In this document: piece by piece, positions 17,674 to 25,389 of the stretch | Position numbering within the stretch: the first letter of the stretch is position 1 | Layout: each line of letters starts with the position of its first letter | Made by a program: the position numbers and the translations under genes | The notes under the pieces: model-generated | What the model saw: only the letters and a program-made list of their open reading frames with translations | Told to the model about the DNA's origin: nothing | Databases searched by the model: none | Origin: Pelotomaculum sp. UBA1371 | GTDB lineage: Bacteria; Bacillota; Desulfotomaculia; Desulfotomaculales; Pelotomaculaceae | DNA: 50,668 bases | Reading direction: 5' to 3' | Assembly (NCBI GenBank): GCA_002305915.1 | Contig: DBRJ01000030.1 | Location: 1-50,668, forward strand

Positions 17674-17773
17674 TGAATTTTTTGGAACAAATCTATTCTT
17701 AGCATGCCAATTTGGCGGGAATTAAAAGCGGCAACAAAAAAACTACCGGTCAAATTCTTCGATAGTTTAGTAC

Positions 17774-17799
17774 AAAAACCCGGCCTTGCCGGGTTTTTT
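17774..17799. terminator. Bidirectional-looking terminator after the mrp operon
   Basis: AAAACCCGGC pairs perfectly with GCCGGGTTTT around CTT, with T-runs on both strands. It lies downstream of mrpG and upstream of the ECF gene, so on the minus strand it should end the mrp transcript and insulate the sigma operon. Confidence 0.85.
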
Positions 17800-17928
17800 A
17801 CAGGAACTCCTGATAAAGAGTATTGGGATTCATCTTTTCCCCTTTATAAGTAATCTTCATGAACATGGGCCTATGCCTTGCCATCATCATTCTCTATTAT
17901 GGAATTCTTCTTGCGAGCATGGAGAAAA

Positions 17929-17988
17929 CCAAGGGGACGGAGTTGTTGCCACCTTCACTAAAAATTGTCAATAACCCCGTCCTCTTGG
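17929..17988. repeat. Imperfect 20-bp inverted repeat spanning the mrpG stop codon
   Basis: The arm 17929-17948 (CCAAGGGGACGGAGTTGTTG) matches the reverse complement of 17969-17988 at 17 of 20 positions, with a 20-nt loop. The mrpG stop is in the loop, so one arm encodes the last residues of MrpG. A further CCAAGGGGA copy in inverted orientation lies at 17990-17998. It could be a small palindromic element or a weak terminator (TTTTC follows on the minus strand). Confidence 0.7.
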
Positions 17989-18348
17989 CTCCCCTTGGTT
18001 ACTATTTCCGTACAATACTTTTTTTAAGTCATCCTGACAGCTTGTTTCAGAAAGCTTTACCCCGGAACGATATGCGGAGCGGCAAACTACATGTGCTGCC
18101 ACTGGAGCAGTAAGAAATACAAAGAAAATTCCCAGCAGCAAACGAATGCTGACAAAACCGTCTGTAAAAGCAAAATAAAAGGTTGTTCCTAATAAAACAC
18201 TAAGAACTCCTAACGCGGTGCTTTTGGAAGCCGCATGTGATCTTGTGTAAACATCAGTGAAACGCAGCACCCCAATAGCACTTAAAAGACTTATACCAGC
18301 ACCTAACATTATTAAACCAACTGCCAGGATTTCACCTATCACGCTCAT
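17968..18348 (-). CDS. mrpG: Mrp Na+/H+ antiporter subunit G
   Basis: MrpG is a small membrane subunit of the Mrp (Mnh/Pha) cation/proton antiporter. The protein has three membrane segments and the family signature GVLRFTDVYTRSHAASKSTALG, the counterpart of the usual GxxRxPDxxTRxHAxxKxxTLG. The ATG at 18348 (or TTG at 18354) matches the normal family N-terminus. An in-frame upstream start at 18402 would overlap mrpF by about 70 nt and is unlikely. The last residues (GEPRGRGY) come from an inverted repeat and may not be ancestral. It is the last gene of the operon. Confidence 0.92.
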   Translation of the reverse strand: MSVIGEILAVGLIMLGAGISLLSAIGVLRFTDVYTRSHAASKSTALGVLSVLLGTTFYFAFTDGFVSIRLLLGIFFVFLTAPVAAHVVCRSAYRSGVKLSETSCQDDLKKVLYGNSNQGEPRGRGY

Positions 18349-18619
18349 AGTCAACAACAACGCCCCTCTCGATAAACTTGGAAAAAGCAACTGTACCAAC
18401 AAAGGATAATATACCGAATAAAAGAATTACATCAAAAAAAGCATATGTTTTCAATAAAATAGATAAAATGGCCATCATAGCTATCAGGCTAATACCAATG
18501 GCATCCATCGCAATAATACGATCCGGTATGGATGGGCCTTTTACAAACCTATAAAGGAAAATTGCAATGGAAACAGCAAACAAAAACAATGAGGTCATCA
18601 AGAGAACCTTAAGCATCAC
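18332..18619 (-). CDS. mrpF: Mrp Na+/H+ antiporter subunit F
   Basis: A 95-residue protein with three membrane helices. It contains FVKGPSIPDRIIAMDAIGI, the MrpF signature (G-P-x-x-x-D-R-x-x-x-x-D), followed by two hydrophobic helices. It starts at GTG 18619 or the adjacent ATG, overlapping the end of mrpE by 11 nt, and overlaps mrpG slightly. Such overlaps are normal in mrp operons, where all seven products form one hetero-oligomer in the cell membrane. Confidence 0.93.
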   Translation of the reverse strand: MMLKVLLMTSLFLFAVSIAIFLYRFVKGPSIPDRIIAMDAIGISLIAMMAILSILLKTYAFFDVILLFGILSFVGTVAFSKFIERGVVVDYERDR

Positions 18620-19091
18620 GAGTAACCTCCATTATTGCCTTTTCAAAAGCATTGATTGATTTAATAACCGTACGCTTTGCGTCAGGTATATCTATGGCAT
18701 GTACATATAAAATTTTTCCATCCGGTGAAACTTCCATCGCTACAGAGCCTGGTGTTAGTGTAATAAGCATTGCCAAAGCCGTAATTTCCCAATCACCTTC
18801 CATATGGGTCTCTAATGAAAATATGCCGGGTGCAAAATCCATTTTCGGGTTAATGACCTTTTGAATAACAAAAATGCTGGATAAGATAAGCTCTTCAAGA
18901 AATACAAGCAGAAGTTTGACCATGGCCAAGAGCTTTTTAAGATAAAAAGGCGTTGGAAAAAATCTTCTCATTATGAAAATTAAAGCCAATCCAATTATAT
19001 AACCAGACAAGAAATTCATGCTGCTCCATTGATCATTAAGCAGCATCCATAAAAAAGCGATAGAGATATTCAATACCAACTGGATGGACAA
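18609..19091 (-). CDS. mrpE: Mrp Na+/H+ antiporter subunit E
   Basis: A 160-residue MrpE (MnhE) with two or three N-terminal membrane helices and a cytoplasmic C-terminal domain. The conserved LITLTPGSVAMEVSPDGKIL segment is the family hallmark and is followed by YVHAIDI. The start is TTG, served by GAGGTGG 5 nt upstream, and abuts the mrpD stop. MrpE is needed for assembly and activity of the complex. Confidence 0.93.
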   Translation of the reverse strand: MSIQLVLNISIAFLWMLLNDQWSSMNFLSGYIIGLALIFIMRRFFPTPFYLKKLLAMVKLLLVFLEELILSSIFVIQKVINPKMDFAPGIFSLETHMEGDWEITALAMLITLTPGSVAMEVSPDGKILYVHAIDIPDAKRTVIKSINAFEKAIMEVTRDA

Positions 19092-20597
19092 TTAAACCAC
19101 CTCTCGTAAAACAGCCTCAATATAAAGATTAGGATTCACCATACTCTCTCCGGCCTGTTCAACAAATGGATAGAAAATCTCTGCACCAACTCCCCAAATA
19201 ATACCGGCAGCCGTCAAAAGTACACAGGGAAGCAGCAGCCCCTTGGTATCCCCTTTTTCCATATCCTGGGCAAGCAAGGTTTCTCCCCAAAAACCATTGA
19301 TAAAAATCTTCATCAGTGAATACAAAACCATCAAGCTGGATAATAAACCGATTGCTGCCAACCAATAAAATCCAGCCCTGGCTGCACCACTTGCCAACCC
19401 TTCTTGGATGATCAAAATCTTCCCTATAAATCCACTTAGAGGGGGAACTCCGGCCAGGGACAAAGCAGCTATAAAAAACATCCAGCCCAATAAGGTATGG
19501 TTGCGGATAAGTCCACCCATTTCCTTTAGTTTATTAGAGCCAACAATTCTAATTACGGTTCCGCCCAGGAGAAATAAAAGTGCTTTCATAACCATATCAT
19601 GGATAAAATAGTAAGTGGCGCCTATTAAAGACGCAGGGGTAAATATCGCCACTCCTGAAACAATAAAGCCCACACCAATAATTACGTTGTAAGCCAGTAT
19701 ATTGCGAATGTCCCAATGGGCAACCGCTCCAATTCCTCCAAAAAGCATGGTCAAAGCTGCCATCACACCAAGCAGCGTATGGGTGATCTCAAGCTGGTGG
19801 TAAAAAATCAGAGTAGAGGTGCGAAAAATTGCATAAATGCCAACTTTGGTTAAAAGTGCCCCAAAGATGGCTGCGATAGCTGTAGGCGGGGCACTATAAG
19901 CTCCCGGCAGCCAGAAAAATAGAAAAAGGGCTGATTTTAAACTAAAGACAATTAATAAGAGTACCGCCACAGTGGTTAAAATGCCCGGCTGTCCTGATTC
20001 AGCAACGCGCACAGAAAGGTGGGCCATATTCAGTGTACCGGCAACCGCATATAAATAAGCTATGCCCACCAGAAAGAGGGTTGAAGAAATAGTATTAATA
20101 ACAACATATTTGATTGATTCTCTTAATTGAATCTTATTTCCCCCAAGGGAAATTAGCACATAGGAAGATATAAGCATTACTTCAAAGCAGACAAAGAGAT
20201 TAAATAGGTCGCCTGTTAGAAAGGAACCGTTTACACCTGTAATAAGGAACTGGAAAAATGGATAAAAGTAAAATTGCTCCCGTTCTTCACCAATGGATCC
20301 AAAGGCAAATAAAACACAAGTTAAACCAATAAAACCTGTAGTCATCAAAAGAAGTGCCGAAAGCATATCCACAACCAGCACAATCCCAAAGGGGGCTTGC
20401 CAACCTCCCAGTTCTAAAATTTGGATTCCCTCAATAGAGACCTGCTGAATTAAATAAAATGAAATAATACAGATCAGAGAAAAGGAAAAAAGGCTGAACC
20501 ATCTCTGAAAGGGAATGCTTTTTCTATAAATCGCCATAATAAGTCCGGCCAGCAGCGGTATGAGTAAGGGAAAAGCAACAAGATTATTCATTATCAT
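19092..20597 (-). CDS. mrpD: Mrp Na+/H+ antiporter subunit D (NuoM/N-like)
   Basis: MrpD is one of the two large antiporter-like subunits, homologous to complex I NuoL/M/N. The 501-residue protein is almost wholly hydrophobic (about 14 helices). It contains the conserved FVCFEVMLISSYVLISLGG with its key glutamate, the lysine helix SALFLFFWLPGAYSAPPTAI, and AGVPPLSGFIGKILI. The start overlaps the end of mrpC by about 14 nt (ATG 20597, or the ATG two codons later). Length is typical. Confidence 0.95.
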   Translation of the reverse strand: MIMNNLVAFPLLIPLLAGLIMAIYRKSIPFQRWFSLFSFSLICIISFYLIQQVSIEGIQILELGGWQAPFGIVLVVDMLSALLLMTTGFIGLTCVLFAFGSIGEEREQFYFYPFFQFLITGVNGSFLTGDLFNLFVCFEVMLISSYVLISLGGNKIQLRESIKYVVINTISSTLFLVGIAYLYAVAGTLNMAHLSVRVAESGQPGILTTVAVLLLIVFSLKSALFLFFWLPGAYSAPPTAIAAIFGALLTKVGIYAIFRTSTLIFYHQLEITHTLLGVMAALTMLFGGIGAVAHWDIRNILAYNVIIGVGFIVSGVAIFTPASLIGATYYFIHDMVMKALLFLLGGTVIRIVGSNKLKEMGGLIRNHTLLGWMFFIAALSLAGVPPLSGFIGKILIIQEGLASGAARAGFYWLAAIGLLSSLMVLYSLMKIFINGFWGETLLAQDMEKGDTKGLLLPCVLLTAAGIIWGVGAEIFYPFVEQAGESMVNPNLYIEAVLREVV

Positions 20598-20931
20598 TGA
20601 TACCCCTCAAGTGATCCATGTTTTCCGTGCCCAGTGCTGAATAAGCCCGGTAGGCCAAAACCAATAAAAAGGCAGTGGTAGCAAAGTTAATTACGATTGC
20701 CGTTAGAATAAGTGCTTGCGGCAGGGGGTCTGTATAGGAAACAGCCCTTCCATCTAATAAAGGAGGCCCGCCTGTTTTTAGCCCGCCCATTGTAATTATT
20801 AAAAGATGCGTGCCATGTGCTATAACGGAGGTCCCAAAAATGATCCTGAGCAGGCTTTTTGAAAGAACAAGGTATACACCTATGGTAAAAAGAATCCCTA
20901 TGATTATAGCCATTAACGTTTCCATATGCAC
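20584..20931 (-). CDS. mrpC: Mrp Na+/H+ antiporter subunit C (NuoK-like)
   Basis: A 115-residue NuoK-like subunit with three helices, including SLLRIIFGTSVIAHGTHLLI and the family's GGPPLL...YTDPLPQALILTAIVI, whose DPLPQALxLTAIVI stretch is diagnostic. The ORF opens with GTG at 20931. The ATG two codons later (20925) has better spacing from GAGG. The start overlaps the 3' end of mrpB, as expected in a coupled mrp operon. Confidence 0.94.
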   Translation of the reverse strand: MHMETLMAIIIGILFTIGVYLVLSKSLLRIIFGTSVIAHGTHLLIITMGGLKTGGPPLLDGRAVSYTDPLPQALILTAIVINFATTAFLLVLAYRAYSALGTENMDHLRGINDNE

Positions 20932-21419
20932 ATATCCTCACTTATTGTATAAATAATCGACAGGGCTGTTCCAAGGACGGCTAAAGCAACCCCAACATCA
21001 AAAATGACTGATGTAGCAAGTTCTGTTTCTCCAAAAAGAGGGAGATTAAAATAGCCAAAGGCATGACTTAAAAAGGGCTTGCCGAATACAACTGCTCCCA
21101 TTCCTGTTATAACTGCAAGAAGAACACCTGAGACTGCCAGAACTTTGAAATCTACGGGGGGGAAACCCGCCCGTACTGTTTTAACATCATAAGCCAAAAA
21201 AAGTAGGGTAATGGCCGCAGCAACCACTAATCCACCGATAAATCCACCTCCGGGATTGTGGTGACCCGCCAAGAAAAGATATACAGAAAAGGTTAAAATA
21301 ACAAATGAAGCAACCTTTGTAACAGTTTGCAATAACACATCATTTATTTTAATTTTTATTACGCTCCCCTCTGTAAAACGTCTAAGTCCCCGGAGAATCC
21401 CAAAGCTTTGATTTTGCAT
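20913..21419 (-). CDS. mrpB: Mrp Na+/H+ antiporter subunit B
   Basis: MrpB has four helices and the signature LFLAGHHNPGGGFIGGLVVA. Family members normally start shortly before the NDxxLQTxTK segment, here at residue 26 of the open frame, so the ATG at 21419 gives an N-terminus about 20 residues too long and has no ribosome site. A strong GAGGGGAG lies just before the codons ATA (21359) and ATT (21353), with no ATG, GTG or TTG nearby in frame. The true start may therefore be a rare codon. I list the ATG frame as the conservative limit. Between mrpA and mrpB there are about 160 nt without a gene. Confidence 0.92.
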   Translation of the reverse strand: MQNQSFGILRGLRRFTEGSVIKIKINDVLLQTVTKVASFVILTFSVYLFLAGHHNPGGGFIGGLVVAAAITLLFLAYDVKTVRAGFPPVDFKVLAVSGVLLAVITGMGAVVFGKPFLSHAFGYFNLPLFGETELATSVIFDVGVALAVLGTALSIIYTISEDMCIWKR

Positions 21420-21581
21420 TGGGAAGTGAAGTGTAGTGAAGCAAAAAACTGCCCTAATCTTTCCAACAATTTATCCTAACATTATCTAATCTGTTTCCAA
21501 AGAATCCTCTCGCCAGATCTATTTCAGGTTAAAGCACTTCTCTTTTCAAAAACATGCTTTTCACTTGTTGAGACACCAGTT

Positions 21582-23993
21582 TTATCTGTTCTTACTACTT
21601 ACTTTCCGGGAGTCCAAACGTAGTTTTATCAATGTATAGACACCTATTCCGGCAATACATAAAACAAGGATCTCAAGCATAGTATCAAATCCACGAAAAT
21701 CAACAAGAATGGCATTGACAATATTTTTTGCTCCCGCCAGTTCATAAGAATTTTCGAAAAACCAGGAGATGGTTTCAAAGAGACGATTGCTTTGGGCAGA
21801 TAAGGCGATGACTGTCACAATAAGGCCAAACCCAAGCGCTACTGCCATATTGGCTGCTTTAAAACCTATTTCCCCAATCTTGTTTTTTAGATCCGGCAAA
21901 AAATAAAAACATAGCAAAAACAAGACGGTGGTAACGGTTTCTACAACCAGTTGGGTCAAGGCTAGATCCGGCGCCCTAAAAATCACAAAAAACATGGCTA
22001 CAAGATAACCCATTATCCCCAGACTTATAATGGCAACCAGCCTGTGGCGGCTTAATAAAACCATCAAAGCAGCCACAACCATAACAAATACCAATACAAC
22101 CTCATACATACTTACATTATTAACGTCAGGGTTAAAGGCAAAGCTGTTCAGCATTAAAATTACACCGGCCAGCACAACAACAAAGAAAGCAAAAATATAA
22201 AGCAGGTAGTCACGAATAAATCCCGTCATATAGCCACGAGTTATTTTCTCAAATGTTTTTTCTGTTTTTACCAGCAGGCTGTCATAAGCAAAATTCAATG
22301 TAAACCAAACGGGAATATAACCATAAAACCTCGACCATTTATGATAATTAGCAAACAAGATCATGCCGACTACAACCACCCCAATAGTCATAATCAATTC
22401 AGGGGTCCAGCCATGCCAAGCTTCAATGGGCCCAATACCAAGGCTCGCCTCAACAAACCCAGGCAAAACTGATGCCACCGCCGGCATAAGAAGATATTGA
22501 GCCAAAAGACTTGGAAAGAAGAAAAAAAGGATAACCAGTGAAGCAAGTACTGCAGGTGGAAGCAGCATTCCCCAAGCTGGTTCGTTGTTTATTTTCTCTA
22601 ATTTTTGAGGTTGATAATCACCCGCAAATGTTCTGAAAACAAAAACCATGCAGTAAATAAAAGTAAAAATACTGGCAATCCAGGCTACAACAGGAAACAG
22701 CATGCCCCAGGTTTCCATACGGAAAATATCTAGTCGGGAAGCATTAAGCACCCCTGTAAAGAACAGTTCCTTGCTGAGGAAACCGTTAAATGGGGGAAGA
22801 CCGGCCATGGAAAAACTCCCAATGACCGCCAGGGTAAAGGTAACGGGCATTAAACCCATGAGGCCACCCAGCCTTCGGATATCACGAGTTCCGGTTTCGT
22901 AGTCAATAATACCCACCACCATGAATAAACAGCCTTTAAAAGTTGAATGGTTCACCAGGTGAAATAAAGCAGCAAGGATTGCCGGAATACACAGGGCAGC
23001 TTCTTTTACAGGTCCATAATACATGGCCGCCGAACCCAGACCCAACAGGCATATAATCATTCCCAGCTGACCAATAGTGGAAAAAGCCAGCATAGCTTTT
23101 AAATCCACTTGCTTAACAGCTGAAAATGAACCCCAGAATAAAGTTATCATCCCCACTCCGGAAACTAGCCAAAACCATTCCATACTTCCGCCGAAGATAG
23201 GGGTAAAGCGTGCAATAAGATAAATTCCTGCTTTAACCATTGTTGCTGAATGAAGATATGCACTAATTGGTGTTGGCGCTTCCATGGCATCAGGCAGCCA
23301 GATATGAAAGGGAAACTGAGCTGACTTTGTAAAGGCCCCCAACAATAATAACACCATAGACTGTAAAAAAAGCGGGTGGGCAGTTGTTTTGTCGGCCCGA
23401 AGAATCATTTCGCGAATGCTGAATGTATCAGTAATGTTAGCAAGCATAAGAAGGCCTGCAAGCATCGCAAATCCTCCGAAAATGGTAATCAATAGCGCCT
23501 TTTGTGCGCCATAACGAGAGCTTTTTCTTTGATACCAGTAAGCAATTAACAAAAAGGAAGAGATGCTTGTCAGCTCCCAGAACATGTATAAAACAATTAT
23601 ATTATCTGAAAAAACCACGCCCAGCATGGCGCCCATAAACAATAATAAATAAACATAGAAATTACCCAGTGCTTCCCGTTCCTTTGATAAATAATAGATA
23701 GAATACAGGATAACCAGGGCTCCTATACCCGTAACGATCAGCCCAAATATTAGCGCTAACCCGTCTACATAGGTTGCATAGTTTATTCCCAAAGAGGGAA
23801 TCCACGGTACGGAATGGATAAAAGGGCTATCCATAGCCACAAAAGTGACATACTTTGCAAGATACATAAATAATAAGACGGGTATCGGCAGTACAAACCA
23901 TCCTGTGTGAATTTGCGGAATATGCTTAAAAATAAGTGGAACAATAACTGCGTATAAAAATGGAATAAGAATGATGAGATACAACCAGGACAT
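21582..23993 (-). CDS. mrpA: Mrp Na+/H+ antiporter subunit A (NuoL-like plus MBH domain)
   Basis: MrpA is the largest subunit, with a NuoL-like antiporter half and a C-terminal part resembling NuoJ/MBH subunits. At 803 residues and about 20 helices it has normal length. Visible motifs are LYMFWELTSISSFLLIAYWY (key Glu near 140), FPFHIWLPDAMEAPTPISAY, HLVNHSTFKGCLFM and AGLPPFNGFLSKELFF. The C-terminal MBH region includes FRAPDLALTQLVVETVTTVL. The ATG follows GGGGGAAGAG. It heads the mrpABCDEFG operon, which exports Na+ in exchange for protons. The operon is visibly AT-richer than the flanking housekeeping genes. Confidence 0.95.
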   Translation of the reverse strand: MSWLYLIILIPFLYAVIVPLIFKHIPQIHTGWFVLPIPVLLFMYLAKYVTFVAMDSPFIHSVPWIPSLGINYATYVDGLALIFGLIVTGIGALVILYSIYYLSKEREALGNFYVYLLLFMGAMLGVVFSDNIIVLYMFWELTSISSFLLIAYWYQRKSSRYGAQKALLITIFGGFAMLAGLLMLANITDTFSIREMILRADKTTAHPLFLQSMVLLLLGAFTKSAQFPFHIWLPDAMEAPTPISAYLHSATMVKAGIYLIARFTPIFGGSMEWFWLVSGVGMITLFWGSFSAVKQVDLKAMLAFSTIGQLGMIICLLGLGSAAMYYGPVKEAALCIPAILAALFHLVNHSTFKGCLFMVVGIIDYETGTRDIRRLGGLMGLMPVTFTLAVIGSFSMAGLPPFNGFLSKELFFTGVLNASRLDIFRMETWGMLFPVVAWIASIFTFIYCMVFVFRTFAGDYQPQKLEKINNEPAWGMLLPPAVLASLVILFFFFPSLLAQYLLMPAVASVLPGFVEASLGIGPIEAWHGWTPELIMTIGVVVVGMILFANYHKWSRFYGYIPVWFTLNFAYDSLLVKTEKTFEKITRGYMTGFIRDYLLYIFAFFVVVLAGVILMLNSFAFNPDVNNVSMYEVVLVFVMVVAALMVLLSRHRLVAIISLGIMGYLVAMFFVIFRAPDLALTQLVVETVTTVLFLLCFYFLPDLKNKIGEIGFKAANMAVALGFGLIVTVIALSAQSNRLFETISWFFENSYELAGAKNIVNAILVDFRGFDTMLEILVLCIAGIGVYTLIKLRLDSRKVSSKNR

Positions 23994-24237
23994 AATACTA
24001 CTCTTCCCCCTTGATTTGACGGCGCCCTTTAAATATTTAAGTGTTGATTTTTATTTGAAAGTTTACCTTAAATAACATATTATATTATATATCATTGGCG
24101 TTTGAAAATAAAATTTGAGATTCAAGTTTGAATATTACAGACAGCAAATCCTATGCCACTGTAATTGCAAGAAAATACTCCTTATAATAGAGACACAGGT
24201 ATTCCTGCACGGTTCTCTAAAATAAGGAGACCAAAAA
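23994..24237. promoter_or_regulatory. Divergent promoter region between mrpA and the small ORF/USP gene
   Basis: AT-rich spacer. On the minus strand a TATAAT inside GATATATAATATAA (about 24070-24085) is a possible -10 for mrp, with a poor -35. On the plus strand TATAAT at 24183-24188 lies about 50 nt before a small ORF with a good ribosome site; again the -35 is weak, which might mean activator dependence. No operator sequence is recognised. Confidence 0.5.
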
Positions 24238-24339
24238 ATGCAGGGCAAGGATACCATAAAATCCGCATTTTATCAACTATTTGTGCAGACTAACAACAAA
24301 AATTTTTCTCAAATAATTTACCGGCTTGGAGGTCGATAA
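24238..24339 (+). CDS. Putative 33-residue peptide upstream of the USP gene
   Basis: ATG at 24238 is preceded by AAGGAG with 8-nt spacing and by a TATAAT about 50 nt upstream. The frame runs 33 codons to TAA and includes SAFYQLFVQTNNKNFSQIIY. I recognise no family. It ends about 235 nt before the USP start, and the interval is rich in hairpins. It could be a real small protein, a leader peptide controlling the downstream gene, or chance. The well-placed ribosome site is the main argument for translation. No membrane segment is evident; the composition is mixed, with several aromatic residues. Confidence 0.4.
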   Translation: MQGKDTIKSAFYQLFVQTNNKNFSQIIYRLGGR

Positions 24340-24575
24340 ATACTTAAAAAAATACTTAAAAAAACTAAAGGCGCTGCATTGTTCATGCTAACTATCCCAT
24401 CCCCAGTTAGCATTGGAGTCGGTAAATGAGCGTTTACAGCTTCGGCGATGATAAGTTTCTTTGTGTGAATACGGCAAAATTCCTTGCCGTAGGAGCCGGC
24501 GCCGATTTGGCTGCATATTTGTTTTGTACTCTGGTACTATTTGAGGATCAACAAGATTTAACTGGAGGCTATCTA
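24340..24575 (+). promoter_or_regulatory. Hairpin-rich leader of the USP gene
   Basis: The leader holds several exact stems. ATGCTAACT/AGTTAGCAT (24385-24393 with 24405-24413, loop ATCCCATCCCC); GTAAA/TTTAC (24422-24437); ACGGCAA/TTGCCGT (24471-24490); AGCC/GGCT (24494-24512) and GTAC/GTAC (24526-24537). GTCGG at 24419 could also pair with CCGAT at 24502. It ends in GGAGG before the ATG at 24576. It resembles a cis-regulatory RNA but matches no riboswitch class I can name. The same stretch is also an open frame from ATG 24426, so part of it might be coding instead. Confidence 0.45.
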
Positions 24576-25274
24576 ATGAAACCCACTAAAACACATATGG
24601 ATGAAAGCATTCTTGTCTGTGTATATTACGGTCCTAATGGCGAACGTTTGATACGCAGGGGAGGTAAGCTTGCAAATATGCTGGACTGTCCCCTTTATAT
24701 ACTAACCATTGATCCACTGCCCCTTGAAGAGTTTGATGCAGAGAAAACTGAATATATCGCAAGATGGCAGCAACTTGCTAAAGAACATGACGCGGAAGAA
24801 TACATAATTAAAGACAACGAAAAACGTCCCGTTACAAAGGTCATTGGCGAGGTAGTCCGCGAAAAGAACATTACACAGATTGTTATCGGTCAAACCGCCC
24901 AAAGCCGCTGGCGGGAAATTACCAAAAGATCTATCATCAATATTCTATTGCGAGAAATTCCCTTTATCGACCTTCACATTGTTTCAGTAGCACGACAATT
25001 AGAAAACAGAGAAGGTTTATTTGAAAAGGGAATACGTGCATATTTAGTTAAAGAGGGGGAAACTTATCGTCTAAGCTTCAATCATACAAAAGATGTTGTA
25101 TTTGAGGGCATTTTTTTCAAGAAAACAGGTACGGATTTCAACAATGGCGTTTTCAGGTTTATGAATAATCAAGAAACCATTCAGGTTCAAGTTACCGATG
25201 ATTATGTCTCAGAACTAAAAAATGTTCACATGGTGGTGCCCAAATTCGATACTGAAACCAGGAAAAAAGAATAA
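24576..25274 (+). CDS. KdpD-like universal stress protein (UspA domain)
   Basis: About 232 residues. Residues 8-140 form a universal stress protein domain most like the cytoplasmic USP domain of the K+ sensor kinase KdpD: ESILVCVYYGPNGERLIRRG, then KVIGEVVREKNITQIVIGQT and SIINILLREIPFIDLHIVSV. The remaining ~80 residues are an unrecognised basic tail, with no kinase or transmembrane part. GGAGG with 7-nt spacing supports the ATG at 24576. An in-frame ATG at 24426 with GGAG is possible and would add 50 residues overlapping the leader hairpins. It is divergent from mrpA, suggesting a link to cation stress. The SxS...FTAxY motif reported for c-di-AMP binding by S. aureus KdpD is not evident. 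Confidence 0.75.
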   Translation: MKPTKTHMDESILVCVYYGPNGERLIRRGGKLANMLDCPLYILTIDPLPLEEFDAEKTEYIARWQQLAKEHDAEEYIIKDNEKRPVTKVIGEVVREKNITQIVIGQTAQSRWREITKRSIINILLREIPFIDLHIVSVARQLENREGLFEKGIRAYLVKEGETYRLSFNHTKDVVFEGIFFKKTGTDFNNGVFRFMNNQETIQVQVTDDYVSELKNVHMVVPKFDTETRKKE

Positions 25275-25283
25275 ACATAAGAA

Positions 25284-25329
25284 ATTAAGCCGCAAACAAT
25301 CATGTTATTATGATTGTTTGCGGCTTAAT
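25284..25329. terminator. Long perfect hairpin terminator between USP and ppdK genes
   Basis: ATTAAGCCGCAAACAATCAT pairs perfectly over 20 bp with its complement around GTTATT. It lies just after the USP stop on the plus strand and downstream of the convergent ppdK on the minus strand, so it can serve both. The T-run is poor, but the stem is unusually long. Confidence 0.8.
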
Positions 25330-25389
25330 GTTTGCGGTTAGCCATAGTGTCAGGAGTTTTTGGTAATTCTGCCTATATTATTTTAAATC

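Noticed and set aside
24426..24575. N-terminal extension of the USP protein from ATG 24426
   Set aside because: The ATG at 24576 has a stronger ribosome site and starts just before the USP domain, and the extension overlaps exact RNA hairpins. Not fully excluded.
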